DNA from: Prorocentrum cordatum
Taxonomy: Eukaryota; Sar; Dinophyceae; Prorocentrales; Prorocentraceae
NCBI GenBank assembly: GCA_963575745.1
Contig: CAUYUJ010003581.1
Location: forward strand, 118,798 to 143,797
Length of the DNA: 25,000 nt
Direction of reading: 5' to 3'
The notes under the pieces are model-generated. The model was not told where the DNA came from. It searched no databases and saw only the letters and a program-made list of their open reading frames with translations. The position numbers and the translations under genes were made by a program. Of the stretch, positions 1-8,642 are shown piece by piece (the first letter of the stretch is position 1; the number at the start of each line of letters is the position of its first letter).

Positions 1-370
1 GGTGGGGTCTGGAGTTGAATCGAGCTCCGAGGGATGCTCTCTTGCTGCGGGAGGCTGCGTACTAGGCACGCGTTGTGTTAGAGGCGGGGGCTGCGCAGTG
101 TATAGGTGCTGCGTTGCAGACGGAGGCTGGTGAGCCCGTGGGTGCTGCGTGGCAGAAGCGAACGGGGCGGGCGGGAGGCGGAATCGCATAGGGTAGCGCA
201 TTACGCACATGCATCGCGCGCGCAGGCGCAGACTCCTGCGCCACAACTGGGCTGGGTGCGTCGCAGCAAAACCTCTCTTCCAGCCCTCACTGGGCAGCGT
301 GCAGAGTAGACACCTCCGCGCAGCGCCCTAGGCCAGGCGACGTCAGGGCGAGAGAGCGCCCTGGAAACGA
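1..370. other. GC-rich stretch without a recognisable gene
   Basis: Short overlapping open frames occur on both strands, but none has a recognisable domain or outlasts what high GC content produces. The only structure seen is a short direct repeat, GGTGCTGCGT followed by GCAGA-like sequence, near 105 and 141. The minisatellite begins at the right edge. Confidence 0.5.
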
Positions 371-889
371 GCCCGCACAAGGGGAATCCTAGGCGAAGCA
401 AACCCTGGCAGAAGCGAATCCTGGGTGAAGCCAACCCGAACAAAAGGCGAAACGAACACCAAGCGAAGCGGACCGGGCGAGGCGAACTCGAACCCCTGGC
501 GAAGCGAACCGAGCGTTAGAGCCGGGGCGAAGCGAACAGGGCGAAGCGAACCGGGCGAAGAGAACCCCAGGCGAAGCGAACCCCGGGCGAAGCGAACACG
601 CGGGAAGCGAACACGCGGGAAGCGAACCCCGGGCAAACCGAACTGGGAGAAGCACACCGGGCGAAACGAACCGGGCAAAGCGAACCTGGGCGAAGCTGCC
701 CCTACGAAACGATTCCGGGCGAAGCGACCCCAGCCGGGGGCGAAACGATCCCCCGGCGAAGCGACCCTCGCGGACGAAGCGAACTCGGGTGAAGCGAACC
801 CGCGGCGAAGCGAACCTAGGCGAAGCGAACCCTGGGTAACGCGAACCGGGCGAAGCGAAACCCTGGCGAAGCGAACCCTCACCCTTCGC
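371..889. repeat. Minisatellite, about 16-bp unit with GGCGAAGCGAAC core
   Basis: About thirty degenerate copies of a unit close to CCNGGGCGAAGCGAAC follow one another with variable 3-6 bp spacers. The GCGAAGCGAA core is often exact and the spacer varies (CCGGG, CCCTG, CCCCGG). Long open frames on both strands (425-901 plus; 343-882 and 389-937 minus) are only translations of this unit, giving KRT/GRSEP on plus and FASPG/VRFAR/GSLRLG peptides on minus. No start or domain supports a protein. Confidence 0.85.
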
Positions 890-1069
890 CTTGCACTGTG
901 ATCGGCGCGCGTCCCTCCTCTTACTCCTCCTCTGCACCTTCTGGCCTCCCCTTTCTCTACATCATCCTGGTCCGTGGCAAGGGCATGGGGTCAATCGCAG
1001 GAGTCCTTTGCTCCGCCTCTGCGTCGCTGACGCCGATGGCCTGCAACTGGATGAGGCTGCTCTCCCCCT

Positions 1070-1860
1070 GGGAGGGAGCAGGAGGAGGATGGAGGAGAAA
1101 GAACGGGTGACGAGGGAGCAGGAGCAGGAGACGGAGCATCTTTCCCTTGCAGGAAAGACCGGCGCGCGAGTGGCTCCACGACGTGAGACTGTGAAGGCCA
1201 CTGGAGGAGCAGAAGCAGGACGAGGAGCAAGAAGAGCAGGAGGAGCAGCAGGAGCCGGAGCAGCAGGAGCCGGGGCAACTGCAGGGGCACAAGCAAGCGT
1301 AGAAGCAGTAGGATCGGGAGGGTGCAGGGGTAGGTCGTGGGAGATTGGAGAGGGGAGGGGCGGGAGGGTGCAGGACAAGAGCGAGGAGCGAGGAAAGGCA
1401 GACGCGGCGACCTCTCGATCTGCGTCGGTGTAAGAGGCGAGGAAACAGCAGGGAGCAAGGAAGGTGGGAGGATGGAGGCTGGAGGATGAAGAGGAGAAGA
1501 GGGACGAGGAACGAGTGAGGGTGGATGGAGGAGGAGGAGGAGGAGAAGGAGGAGGAGGAGGAGAAGGACGAGGAGGAGGAGGAGGCGGAGGAGGAGCAGC
1601 AGCAGCAGGAGGAGGAGGAGGAGTGGGAGGAGGGGGGGGAGGAGGAGGGAGGAGGGATGGAGGGAGGGGAGAAGAAGGAGGAGCGAGGGAGGGAGGGAGC
1701 AGGGAGGAGGGACAAGGGAGCAGGGAGGAAGGAAGGAACGTAAAGAAGGGAGGGAGGGAGGGAGGGAGGGAGGGAGGGAGGGAGGAGGGAGGAGGAGGGA
1801 GGATCAGGAGTAGCGAGGAGGGGGGATGAGGAGGGTGGATGAGGGAGGAGGGAGGAGGGA
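1070..1860. repeat. Imperfect (GGA)n purine-rich tract
   Basis: Purines dominate the + strand, with GGAGGA, GGAGCA and GAGGGA words interrupted by short mixed segments (about 1140-1200 and 1280-1440). The densest part is 1525-1860. Both strands show long open frames: Pro/Ser-rich at 957-2033 and 962-2080 on minus, Gly/Glu-rich on plus. They are the six-frame reading of GGA repeats and are not called as genes. Confidence 0.8.
1746..1785 (+). repeat. (GGGA)n microsatellite
   Basis: About nine consecutive GGGA units sit inside the larger purine tract. Runs of three G separated by one A fit the usual G-quadruplex pattern on the + strand. The sequence shows the repeat; folding is an inference. 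Confidence 0.85.
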
Positions 1861-2340
1861 GGAGGGGCGGTATCAGCGTCGTGGCGTATGCAGCCCGGGC
1901 GCGCATGCACGCCAGCCTCAAGCGCCAGCGGAGACGAGGAGGGGAAGAAGCAGGGAGGACGGGAGCGAAGCGAGGCGAAAGCCAGGGGCGTGCGCGCTCC
2001 TCTGGGGAGCAGGCCCGTGCCCATGGGGGGCATGGCGCGGAGGCCATGGCCTCAAAAGTGTTACACTCAGGCGGCTTCACGCATGCAGGACGGAGGGGGA
2101 AGGCAGGAGGATGGGGGAGGGAGGAGGGAGGAGTGGGAAGGGGGGGATGAAGAGTGATGGAGAGGACAGAGGGGAAGGGGGTCCCGCCGCAGTGGGCCTG
2201 TCAGGGAAGGAGGGGGGAACGCGACAGGACACGACCACAAGCGCAACGGGACAGGACCGGAGGGGAGCGAAGGAGGAGGATCCACGGGGGGGGAGGAAGC
2301 GGGGAGAGGGGGAGGGGGCATGCCAGGTGCGCTCGCGCCA
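1861..2340. other. GC-rich spacer with two purine tracts, no gene seen
   Basis: Mixed GC-rich DNA contains further GGA/GGGA stretches at about 2085-2155 and 2205-2320. Several short open frames overlap in different frames and none has a recognisable domain. Confidence 0.5.
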
Positions 2341-2440
2341 TACCCTACAGGCGGATTTTGGGCGAAAAATTAAAAATAGCCACATACGCCAAAATTGTCA
2401 ACAACAAATCAAAAGAAAATAGCTTAGTTTTACTAGTTTG

Positions 2441-2472
2441 GAATACTCATCCTGTAGAGGGACAGGCCCGAC
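2441..2472 (+). repeat. Short dispersed repeat, copy 1
   Basis: This 32-bp segment matches 11630-11661 at 29 of 32 positions in the same orientation, including an exact GGGACAGGCCCGAC core. Both copies sit in AT-rich patches that contrast with the GC-rich surroundings. It may be the edge of a mobile element, but no further homology was seen on either side. Confidence 0.65.
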
Positions 2473-2593
2473 GTTAAACCTACTCCTCCAACCCATCCTT
2501 CCAATTGCGCTGGCTCTTCTCTGTGTGCGCCGACGGAGGTCCCAGCGGACCTGGATCCTGCAGGTGACCCCATCGTCCGACGCGCGATCAGAC

Positions 2594-2802
2594 ATGGGAG
2601 CTGTCTTAAAGGGAGAGAAATTCAAGGGGCCCAAGGACACACAAATAAATACACACAAGTCCCAGGATGCCCAATACTTTCCCATATTTTCTGGATTTTC
2701 GTCTTCCCCCCCACTTCCCATATTTTCCCATATTTCCTGGGAATCGACGATTATTTGAGTCTGTGTTTTTGTCCCTCCTGAATGGGAGCTGTATTAGAGG
2801 GA
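2594..2802. repeat. Pair of 21-bp direct repeats around an AT-richer segment
   Basis: ATGGGAGCTGT followed by a TTA and AGGGA segment occurs at 2594-2614 and 2782-2802 (19 of 21 identical). Between them the word CCCATATTT occurs three times, and CCCAGGA (2661-2667) is the inverse of TCCTGGG (2735-2741). The segment has lower GC than its neighbours. It could be a small insertion or a decayed minisatellite; no coding sequence is recognisable. Confidence 0.5.
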
Positions 2803-2840
2803 ATGGCATGCATAAACATAAAACTTTCGAAACCATTTTT

Positions 2841-2936
2841 CGGATTCCTTGGACTGGCACTGGACCTCCCTGTCCCCCCTGGCGCGCGGAGTGCGCCAGG
2901 GGTGGCGCCAGGTCCAGCGCCGTCCCAACAAATCCG
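2841..2936. repeat. Nested inverted repeat, 96 bp
   Basis: Successive complementary blocks fold onto each other in order: CGGATT with AATCCG, GGACTGGCACTGGACCT with AGGTCCAG plus GTCC (one mismatch and one gap), and an inner perfect 10-bp stem CCCCTGGCGC (2876-2885) with GCGCCAGGGG (2893-2902) around a 7-nt loop. It could be a foldback transposon remnant or a structured RNA. Nothing shows transcription. Confidence 0.7.
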
Positions 2937-3490
2937 AGAGGACCTCCGAAGGCTCATGCTTGTGCCGTCTTTCTTCTCCGATGTGCACGCTTGGGGGGAA
3001 GGGCACGGGAGGTTCTGGTGTCTGTTTCATGGGAACCTACGTGGCCCCCTGCGCTTTCCGTTTGGACATGATGTGGACTGGTGAGGAGGCCCTTCAGGCG
3101 CTGTGGCAGGATACCGCTTCTTCGGCACAGCGTGGCGCGTCGCAGTCACTCAGCATTGTGACTCCACGTGATGGTGGCTATGTGCGCATGTGCGTGTCGC
3201 ATTCAGCACTTCGCTCGCTCCTTCGGGACCGGGTCTGGACCGGGTCTGGCCCCTTGCACAGGGGAGACGAGGCGAGCGAGGAGGGGGAAGGGAGGAGCTG
3301 GAAGGGGGCGAGGAGGCAGGAGAAGGGGCCCAGGCGCGGTCCAAGTGCGGCCCCGGTGCAGCAACGGCCGATGCCAACACGCCGCCGCCCGAGGCTCCCA
3401 TGGAACAGACATCGGTCGGCGGCGCACCCGACGGGGGGGAGGCGGGAGCGGGAAGGGGCCCGGTCGAGAGGCGCGGGTGGCCGGGGCCAG
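2937..3490. other. GC-rich stretch without a recognisable gene
   Basis: Open frames overlap on both strands (for example 2849-3583 plus, 3150-3917 minus), but they conflict with each other and show no known domain. A small tandem duplication of GACCGGGTCTG occurs near 3228-3250. No splice or promoter signal can be argued for. Confidence 0.45.
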
Positions 3491-3572
3491 CCTCCCGAGA
3501 AGCCTCCCGGGGCCTCCCCCGAAGACACCAGGGCACTCCTCGGGAGGCCGAGGGGGCCTCTGAGGAGCCCCG
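3491..3572 (+). repeat. Dispersed repeat family B, copy 1
   Basis: This segment aligns with 4069-4146: both carry GAGAAG, then CCTYCCCCGAAGACAC, then CTYCTC, AGGC, GGGCCTC and GAGRAG in the same order, at roughly 70% identity by eye. This copy is more GC-rich. It is the most diverged of the three copies seen. Confidence 0.6.
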
Positions 3573-3765
3573 TGGCCCTCTGAGAGGGCCCTCTGCTTCT
3601 CGCTCTCCCCCCCTCGCTCGCCACCGAATCGGAGGGAGGTGGTGGACGAGAAGGCGGCGGTCTCGGGCGTCGCTGAATGGGGGGCCGTAAATGTGGGGGG
3701 GGGGGCGGGGAAGAAGGGTACACTTCTTTTCGGGCCCCGAAGGCCCCCTCTTGGGCCCCAAAACA

Positions 3766-3935
3766 GGGCGACGAAATCTATACGTAGCCACTGCCCCCTG
3801 GCCAGGCCCATCTGGAACCCAGCAGCGGTGTATGCGCCACGCCCTGCTGGCTTGGCCAGGAGGGCGTATACACAGCCTCTGGGCCCAGGAAGGGACATGC
3901 CAGGGGGCAGTGGACATGTATGGATTTCGTCGCCC
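3766..3935. repeat. Large foldback (inverted repeat), arms of about 85 bp
   Basis: The left arm (3766-3851) and the reverse complement of the right arm (3855-3935) align over nearly their whole length, with about 78% identity and one 5-nt gap. The outer 37 bp differ at only four positions; they start GGGCGACGAAAT and include CCACTGCCCCCTGGC. The arms are separated by 3 nt. Weaker complementarity (GGGCCCC and AAAA) continues outside. A foldback or MITE-type element is the first reading; a long hairpin transcript is possible. Confidence 0.85.
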
Positions 3936-4032
3936 GATAAAGGGCCCCTTTTCTACCTACAGCCCTCGCTGCCCCCCCTCCTTCATCGCACCCCCCATTA
4001 CTAGGCGACGAGCCCAGGGGGGGAATGAGAAG

Positions 4033-4146
4033 GGGCGGGCCTTCTCAGAAGGCTCGGAAGTCCCCCGGCCTTCTGAGAAGTTCCTGAGCCTTCCCCGAAG
4101 ACACAGAAAACTTCTCAGAAGGCGCGAGGGCCTCCGAGAAGTCCCG
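4033..4146 (+). repeat. Dispersed repeat family B, copy 2
   Basis: This segment matches the reverse complement of 13262-13376: the first 28 bp agree at 27 positions (GGGCGKGCCTTCTCAGAAGG, then CTCGGAAG), and the remainder agrees less well but collinearly through AGCCTTCCCCGAAG and GGGC. Its second half also aligns with 3491-3572. Internal CCTTCTCAGAAGG-like half-palindromes recur several times within the unit. Confidence 0.75.
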
Positions 4147-4385
4147 CCGCCTTCCAAGAAGGCCTTCTCCTGCTCACCTCCATGAGGGACAGCGATAGGG
4201 GGGGACAGGCATAGGGGGGGATGCATCGACCTGGAATCGGCGACACATCGCCGATAGATCGGCGACAGGCCCCCGATCCTGAAGCCGCACCCTCCTGGGC
4301 GGCATGGGGCTGTCGGGCCCATAGCGGCGATCGCTGGGCGAGGGGGGATCGATGCGTCCCCCCCTGTGCCTAGCCCCCCCTCCTG

Positions 4386-4545
4386 CGTCGAGGAGGAGGA
4401 CGAGGACGAGGAGGAGGAGGAGGAGGAGGAGGAGGAAGAGGAAGAGGAGGAGGAGGAGGAGGAGGAGAGGAGGGGAGGAGGAGGAGAGGAGGAGGAGGAG
4501 GGGAGGAGGAGGAGGAGGAGGGGAAGAGGAGGAGGAGGAGGCGTC
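4386..4545 (+). repeat. (GGA)n microsatellite
   Basis: About 160 bp of GAGGAGGA repeats with occasional GAC, GAA and extra G variants. Open frames through it (4352-4780, 4366-4935 plus; 3957-4919, 4174-5058 minus) are repeat translations. Confidence 0.9.
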
Positions 4546-4714
4546 CGACGGGGCGCCCGCCGCGGCGGCAGGGCACGACCCGCCCACGGGGCAGGGCCGC
4601 GAGGCGGGCCCCCCCGGGCGGCGCGCGGCCGGGCGCCCCGCCTGGCTGGGCCGGTCCACTGGCGGCGGGGGCGCGTGCGCCAGCAGGCCGTACCTGGCGG
4701 TCGCCAGCCCCTTC

Positions 4715-4903
4715 GGTCGGGCGTTGCTGCCGTGGTTCTCTTTGTCCCAACCATCCTGTGGTGTTGGGTCCTCGTTTTGAAGAGACAGCGCCCCGCGTCC
4801 CACCTCCTTCCTTCCTCCTCCTCCCCCTCCTCCCTCCTCCCCCTCCTTGCCTCTGCTCTCGGCACACCTCTCACACGTCGGGCGTTGCTGCCGTGGTTTT
4901 CTT
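4715..4903 (+). repeat. Direct repeat pair, about 27 bp
   Basis: GTCGGGCGTTGCTGCCGTGG followed by TTYTCTT occurs near 4716 and again near 4877, about 160 bp apart in the same orientation. A CCCAAC follows each copy within about 30 bp. The DNA between is pyrimidine-rich (CTCCTCC). It may be a short segmental duplication. Confidence 0.6.
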
Positions 4904-5209
4904 CGCGTTTTCTCTGCACCCAACAAAAATGCTAAAAAAATAAAACTGAGAAAACGCCCATCTCTAATGCGTGCTGAAACGGGCCCAAGCCCCTTGCCCC
5001 AGATGCAAGGTTCGGGGTGGTCGACGATGAGGGGGAGCGCGCGTCGCTTCGGGAACAAAACGCCCGCATTGGCAAACCGCGGCCTGCTCCCTCAGATGAA
5101 CATTGAAATTGGGGGCGCGGGGGGGGCGCTCTTGCGCCATCTTCAAGTCGTTGTACCTGGGCGTGTTTCTGTTTCGAAAGCGCCGGTAGGAGTCCCCCTG
5201 GCTCAAGGC
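4904..5209. other. No recognisable gene
   Basis: A short AT-rich run (AAAATGCTAAAAAAATAAAA, 4925-4944) is followed by GC-rich mixed DNA. No domain, RNA gene or strong repeat was seen. Confidence 0.4.
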
Positions 5210-6175
5210 GCCCCCAGGATGTCCAAGGAGGCCCCCAAGGCCTCCAGAGCACCCCTCGCGAGCCCCATGAGGGCCCCAGGGGCTCCAAGATGCAGCGAGA
5301 AGCTGGGAGGCGCCTTGGGCCAGGGGCACCTCTGGCAACTTCCTGGGCCCCCGGCCCAGGGGCACCTTTAGAGCGCTTCCTCTCCCAGCCCTCTTCTCCC
5401 CTTTCGGGAAGAGTTTGCCCCCTCCCCCCTACGCCCTCCCCTGGACCTGGACACGGCCCGTCGCGAGCGGTCAGAGCGTCCAAGATGGCCCAAGACAGCT
5501 CCAAGAGGGTCTCAGAGAGCCCAAGAAGACCTCCAAGATGGCTCAAGATAGACCGAAATGCCTCAAGATGGCTTTCAAGATGCTCCAAGAGGACCCAAGA
5601 AGGTTCCAAGACGGCTCCAAGAGGCCTCCGAGACATCCAAGGAGGCCTCCAAGAAGCCCAAATCCTTCCAAAACCTAAGGAAAACCAATTATACGTGCCT
5701 TCTCGCCTTTTCGCTTCCGATGGCCATCCGAGGCCTCAAGATCGCTCGAAGATAGCCCAAGAGGGCCCCAAAAAGGGCCCAAGAGAGCTCAAGACGGCAC
5801 CAAGAGCACCCAAGAGCGCCCCAAGAACGCGCCGCAAGAGTGCCCCAAGAGGCGATATTAGAGGCTCTAGAGGGGCAGCCCTAATTAGGGACCCCCCCTT
5901 CTTTGATCGATGTCCTCCAAGATGGCCCCCAGAAGCGCCCAGGAGGCCCCAAGAGGCCCCAAGATGGCCCCAACATGGCCCCAAGAGGCCCCCAAGAGGC
6001 CCCCCGGAGGCCCCCAAGAGGACCCCAAGCGGCCCCAAGAGGCCCCCCCGAGGCACCCAAGACGCCCAAGAGCCCCCCAGGATCGCCAAGCGACCCCAAA
6101 GACGTCCCAAGAGGTCAGCAAGAAGCGCCCAAGAGATATCCCAAGAGGCTCCGAGAGGCATCCAAGAGACATCTG
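5210..6175. repeat. Minisatellite of CCAAGA(G/T)GGCCC type
   Basis: Degenerate units of 9-15 bp built on CCCCAAGAGGCC and CCAAGATGGC repeat almost without interruption, least regular at the left end. About 5650-5740 and 5860-5920 are less repetitive. The minus strand reads as Leu/Gly/Ser/Trp-rich peptides of the LGASWGLLGAS kind and the plus strand as PKRPPRGP. These open frames (5736-6161 minus, 5290-7242 plus) are repeat-derived and no protein is called. Confidence 0.8.
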
Positions 6176-7082
6176 CCCCTTGTGCTTGCCCTCCTCCTCC
6201 TGCTCCTCCTCCCTCCTCCTACTCCTCCTACTCCTTCTCTTCCTGCTCCTCCTCCTCCTCCTCCTCCTCCTCCTCCTCCTCCTCCTCCTCCTCCTCCTCC
6301 CTCCTCCTCCCCTCCTCCTCCTCCTCCTCCTCCTCCTCCTCCTCCTCCTCCTTCCTCCTCCTCCCTCCCTCCTCCCCTCCTCCTCCTCCTCCTCCTCCTC
6401 CCTCCTCCTCCTCCCCTCTCCTCCTCCTCCCTCCTCCTCCTCCTCCTCCTCCCCTCCTCCTCCTCCTCCTCCTCCTCCTCCTCCCCTCCTCCTCCTCCTC
6501 CTCCTCCTCCTCCTCCTCCTCCTCCTCCTCCTCCTCCTCCCCTCCTCCTCCCTCCTCCTCCTCCTCCTCCTCCTCCTCCTCCTCCTCCTTCCTCCTCCTC
6601 CTCCTCCTCCTCCTCCTCCTCCTCCTCCTCCTCCTCCTCCTCCTCCTCCTCCTCCTCCACCTCCTCCTCCTCCTCCTCCTCCCTCCTCCTCCTCCTCCCT
6701 CCTCCTCCTCCTCCTCCTCCTCCTCTCCTCCTCCTCCTCCTCCTCCTCCTCCTCCTCCTCCTCCTCCTCCTCCTCCGCCTCCTCCTCCCTCCTCCTCCTC
6801 CTCCTCCTCCTCCTCCTCCTCCTCCTCCTCCTCCTCCTCCTCCTCCCTCCTCTCTCCTCCTCCTCCTCCTCCTCCTCCTCCTCCTCCTCCTCCTCCTCCT
6901 CCTCCTCCTCCTCCTCCTCCTCCTCCTCCTCCTCCTCCTCCTCCTCCTCCTCCTCCTCCTCCTCCTCCTCCTCCCTCCTCCTCCCTCCTCCTCCTCCTCT
7001 CTCCTCTCCTCCTCCTCCCCTCCTCCTCCTCCTCCTCCTCCTCCTCCTCCTCCTCCTCCTCCTCCTCCTCCTCCTCCTCCTA
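6176..7082 (+). repeat. Very long (TCC)n pyrimidine microsatellite
   Basis: About 900 bp in which the + strand is almost entirely C and T, mostly TCC repeats with scattered extra C, CTC or TTCC interruptions. A handful of purines occur, for example at about 6658 and 6777. All three frames on both strands stay open and read as poly-Ser, poly-Pro, poly-Leu, poly-Glu, poly-Gly or poly-Arg. The true length in the genome may differ from the assembly. Confidence 0.95.
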
Positions 7083-7930
7083 TTCATCTTCCTTCTCCCC
7101 ACTCCCTCATCCATCCATCCAGCCTCCTCCTCCTACCTCCTTCGCACGGTTCGGCCGTCCCACTCTTTGCTCCCGCGCTTCCCTGATCACCTCAACTCGC
7201 CTGGACATCGTTTCTGGATGGGATGGTGAGGACACTTTTTAGTCAGCGGCCGCGGGCGGACGCGCCGGCGGCGAGTCAGGTCAAAGCGGGCTACGCCGAG
7301 ACTACGGGATGGTGGGGATACCCGAAGCGTCTAGAATTTCAACGCACCCTGCCCCCGTCCATCGCATGAAAACCTTCAAAGCATGATACGCGAGACTTGT
7401 GCATCAACATGGCTGTGCTCCTCTTCCTCCCCCTCTCGCGCTCCGACGCACCACAAGTGTCCCACCTAGACCGTCTTCATTGTGGTTTGGTCGTTGCTGG
7501 GCCCTCGTTGCCTAGCCCCAGCGAATGTCGAAGGAGTTTGCGATAACAAGGACATCCTCGAATGTATTTTCGCTCAGCCCCGCATTCCAAAGTTACTGCA
7601 CAAAAGAACTCGTGTTTCAGTTCACCACCTGCTTCCTGCTCTTTGGCTCTTCCTTGGGAGTGCCAGGGCAGGAGTCAGGTCATCAGGATTGTCAGCGTCG
7701 CGCGCAACTGTCGCTGTGGGATTTGTACCTGATACTGCACCTGCTATGCACACGGGCGCGTCCCCAGAGACATGGTAATACATTCCCCTCCCTCCGCCTC
7801 CATTCGGTCCCCTTCGGGGCATAGGCGTCGCAGGTAGTCGGTGTGAAACCGATGCTGACGATGTCGAGTCACCAACAATAGCTGCATGCTTCCTCCAGCC
7901 TTCTCTCGCTGCTGTTCCTGCTCCTCCTCC
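7083..7930. other. Mixed-composition stretch, no recognised gene
   Basis: After a short CATC repeat (about 7108-7122) the sequence is ordinary mixed DNA and one of the less repetitive parts of the window. The best open frames (7482-7778 and 7525-7824 plus, 7622-8038 minus) are 98-138 codons and match nothing I recognise. An exon of an intron-rich gene could hide here, but I cannot support one. Confidence 0.4.
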
Positions 7931-7933
7931 CTT

Positions 7934-7950
7934 CGTAGCCATTTGGCTCA
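7934..7950 (+). other. Possible dinoflagellate spliced-leader relic
   Basis: The sequence CGTAGCCATTTGGCTCA matches positions 2-19 of the 22-nt dinoflagellate spliced leader (CGTAGCCATTTTGGCTCA) with one T missing. The final AG of the leader is not preserved (TACG follows). Relic leaders are known in dinoflagellate genomes where spliced transcripts were reverse-transcribed and re-inserted. No gene body is recognisable downstream, so a chance match remains possible. Confidence 0.4.
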
Positions 7951-8072
7951 TACGATCTGGCTTGGCCTGAGATTTACGATCACATACTACGACATGATGT
8001 ATACCCATGCAGACAGATTCCCCAAGCAGGGCTTGCACTCACGCAGGGGTTCTTACCTGTGTTCTCAGGAAA

Positions 8073-8325
8073 TGGGCCTGTGTGGCGGTCCCACGGCTAT
8101 GTCGTGGCCGCCGCTGCCCCGTCGCCGCCTCGTCGCCGCCCGTCGCCTGGGCCCGTGTGGCGGTCTGGCGGCTATGCCGTCGCCGTCGCCGCGACGTCGC
8201 CGCCTCGTCGCCGCCCGTCGTCTGCTCCTCCACGTTGGGCCCGCTGCCTTGTGGTTGCCATGGCCGCCCCGTCGCCGTCGCCGCCACGTCGCCACGTCTC
8301 CGCCGGCCGCCGCCTCGTCGCCGCA
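8073..8325 (+). repeat. CCGTCGCCGCC minisatellite with larger repeating modules
   Basis: Modules of roughly 75-85 bp repeat: TGGGCCYGTGTGGCGGTC, then GGCTATGYCGT, then CCGTCGCCGCCTCGTCGCCG. Two good copies start near 8085 and 8149, and a third, diverged copy starts near 8237. A further partial copy lies at about 8569-8642. Opposing open frames (8039-8326 minus and others) are repeat translations. Confidence 0.75.
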
Positions 8326-8515
8326 CTGCTTTGCACTGCTCTGCGTTGCTCGGTGCTGCTCTGCGTCGCCTTGCACTGCTTTGCCTTACTTTGCACTGCT
8401 CTGCGCTACTGTGCAGTGCATTGCACTGACGTGGATTGCTTTCTTTGTGCTGCTCTGCACTGCTTCACACTCATGTGCAGCAGTTCGTTGCACTGCTCTT
8501 CGCTGCGCTGATTTT
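8326..8515 (+). repeat. Cryptic 5-bp period array (CTTTG/CACTG/CTCTG)
   Basis: Read in steps of five, the sequence gives CTTTG CACTG CTCTG CGTTG and so on for more than twenty units, most ending in TG. The phase then slips near 8440 and continues less regularly. It is an old pentanucleotide array with point changes. The Cys/Ala/Leu-rich open frames (7886-8545, 8007-8429, 8059-8511 plus) come from this and the neighbouring minisatellite. Confidence 0.8.
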
Positions 8516-8568
8516 CGGCTTTCCCTAAACGGGGCTTGCACTTAGGGCTTCTCACTTGTGCTCGACAG
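8516..8568 (+). repeat. Second copy of the leader-in segment of the minisatellite
   Basis: GGGGCTTGCACTTAGGGCTT, then CTCACTTGTGCTC, resembles GGGCTTGCACTCACGCAGGG, then GTTCTTACCTGTGTTCTC, at about 8031-8068. In both places this segment directly precedes CCGTCGCC-type minisatellite, so the whole block appears duplicated. Confidence 0.5.
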
Positions 8569-8642
8569 AGCTGGGCCAGCGCGTCGGTCTGGCGGAGCCG
8601 CCGTCGCCGCCCCGTCGCCGCCTCGTCGCCGCCCGGCGTTTG

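Noticed and set aside
371-889. CRISPR array
   Set aside because: Units are about 16 bp with 3-6 bp variable gaps and divergent copies, with no spacer-sized unique sequence and no cas genes. The context is eukaryotic.
957-2080. Two minus-strand frames of 358 and 372 codons, Ser/Pro-rich
   Set aside because: They are readings of the GGA-rich tract in two frames, with no signal peptide-plus-domain organisation.
5196-5203. GGCTCAAG words (about 5196, 5541, 17247) as leader ends
   Set aside because: Only eight bases match, expected by chance, and two lie in or near the CCAAGA minisatellite.
5290-7242. 650-codon plus-strand open frame
   Set aside because: It is the translation of the CCAAGA minisatellite and then the TCC microsatellite (poly-Ser, poly-Leu, poly-Pro). 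The neighbouring frames are equally open.
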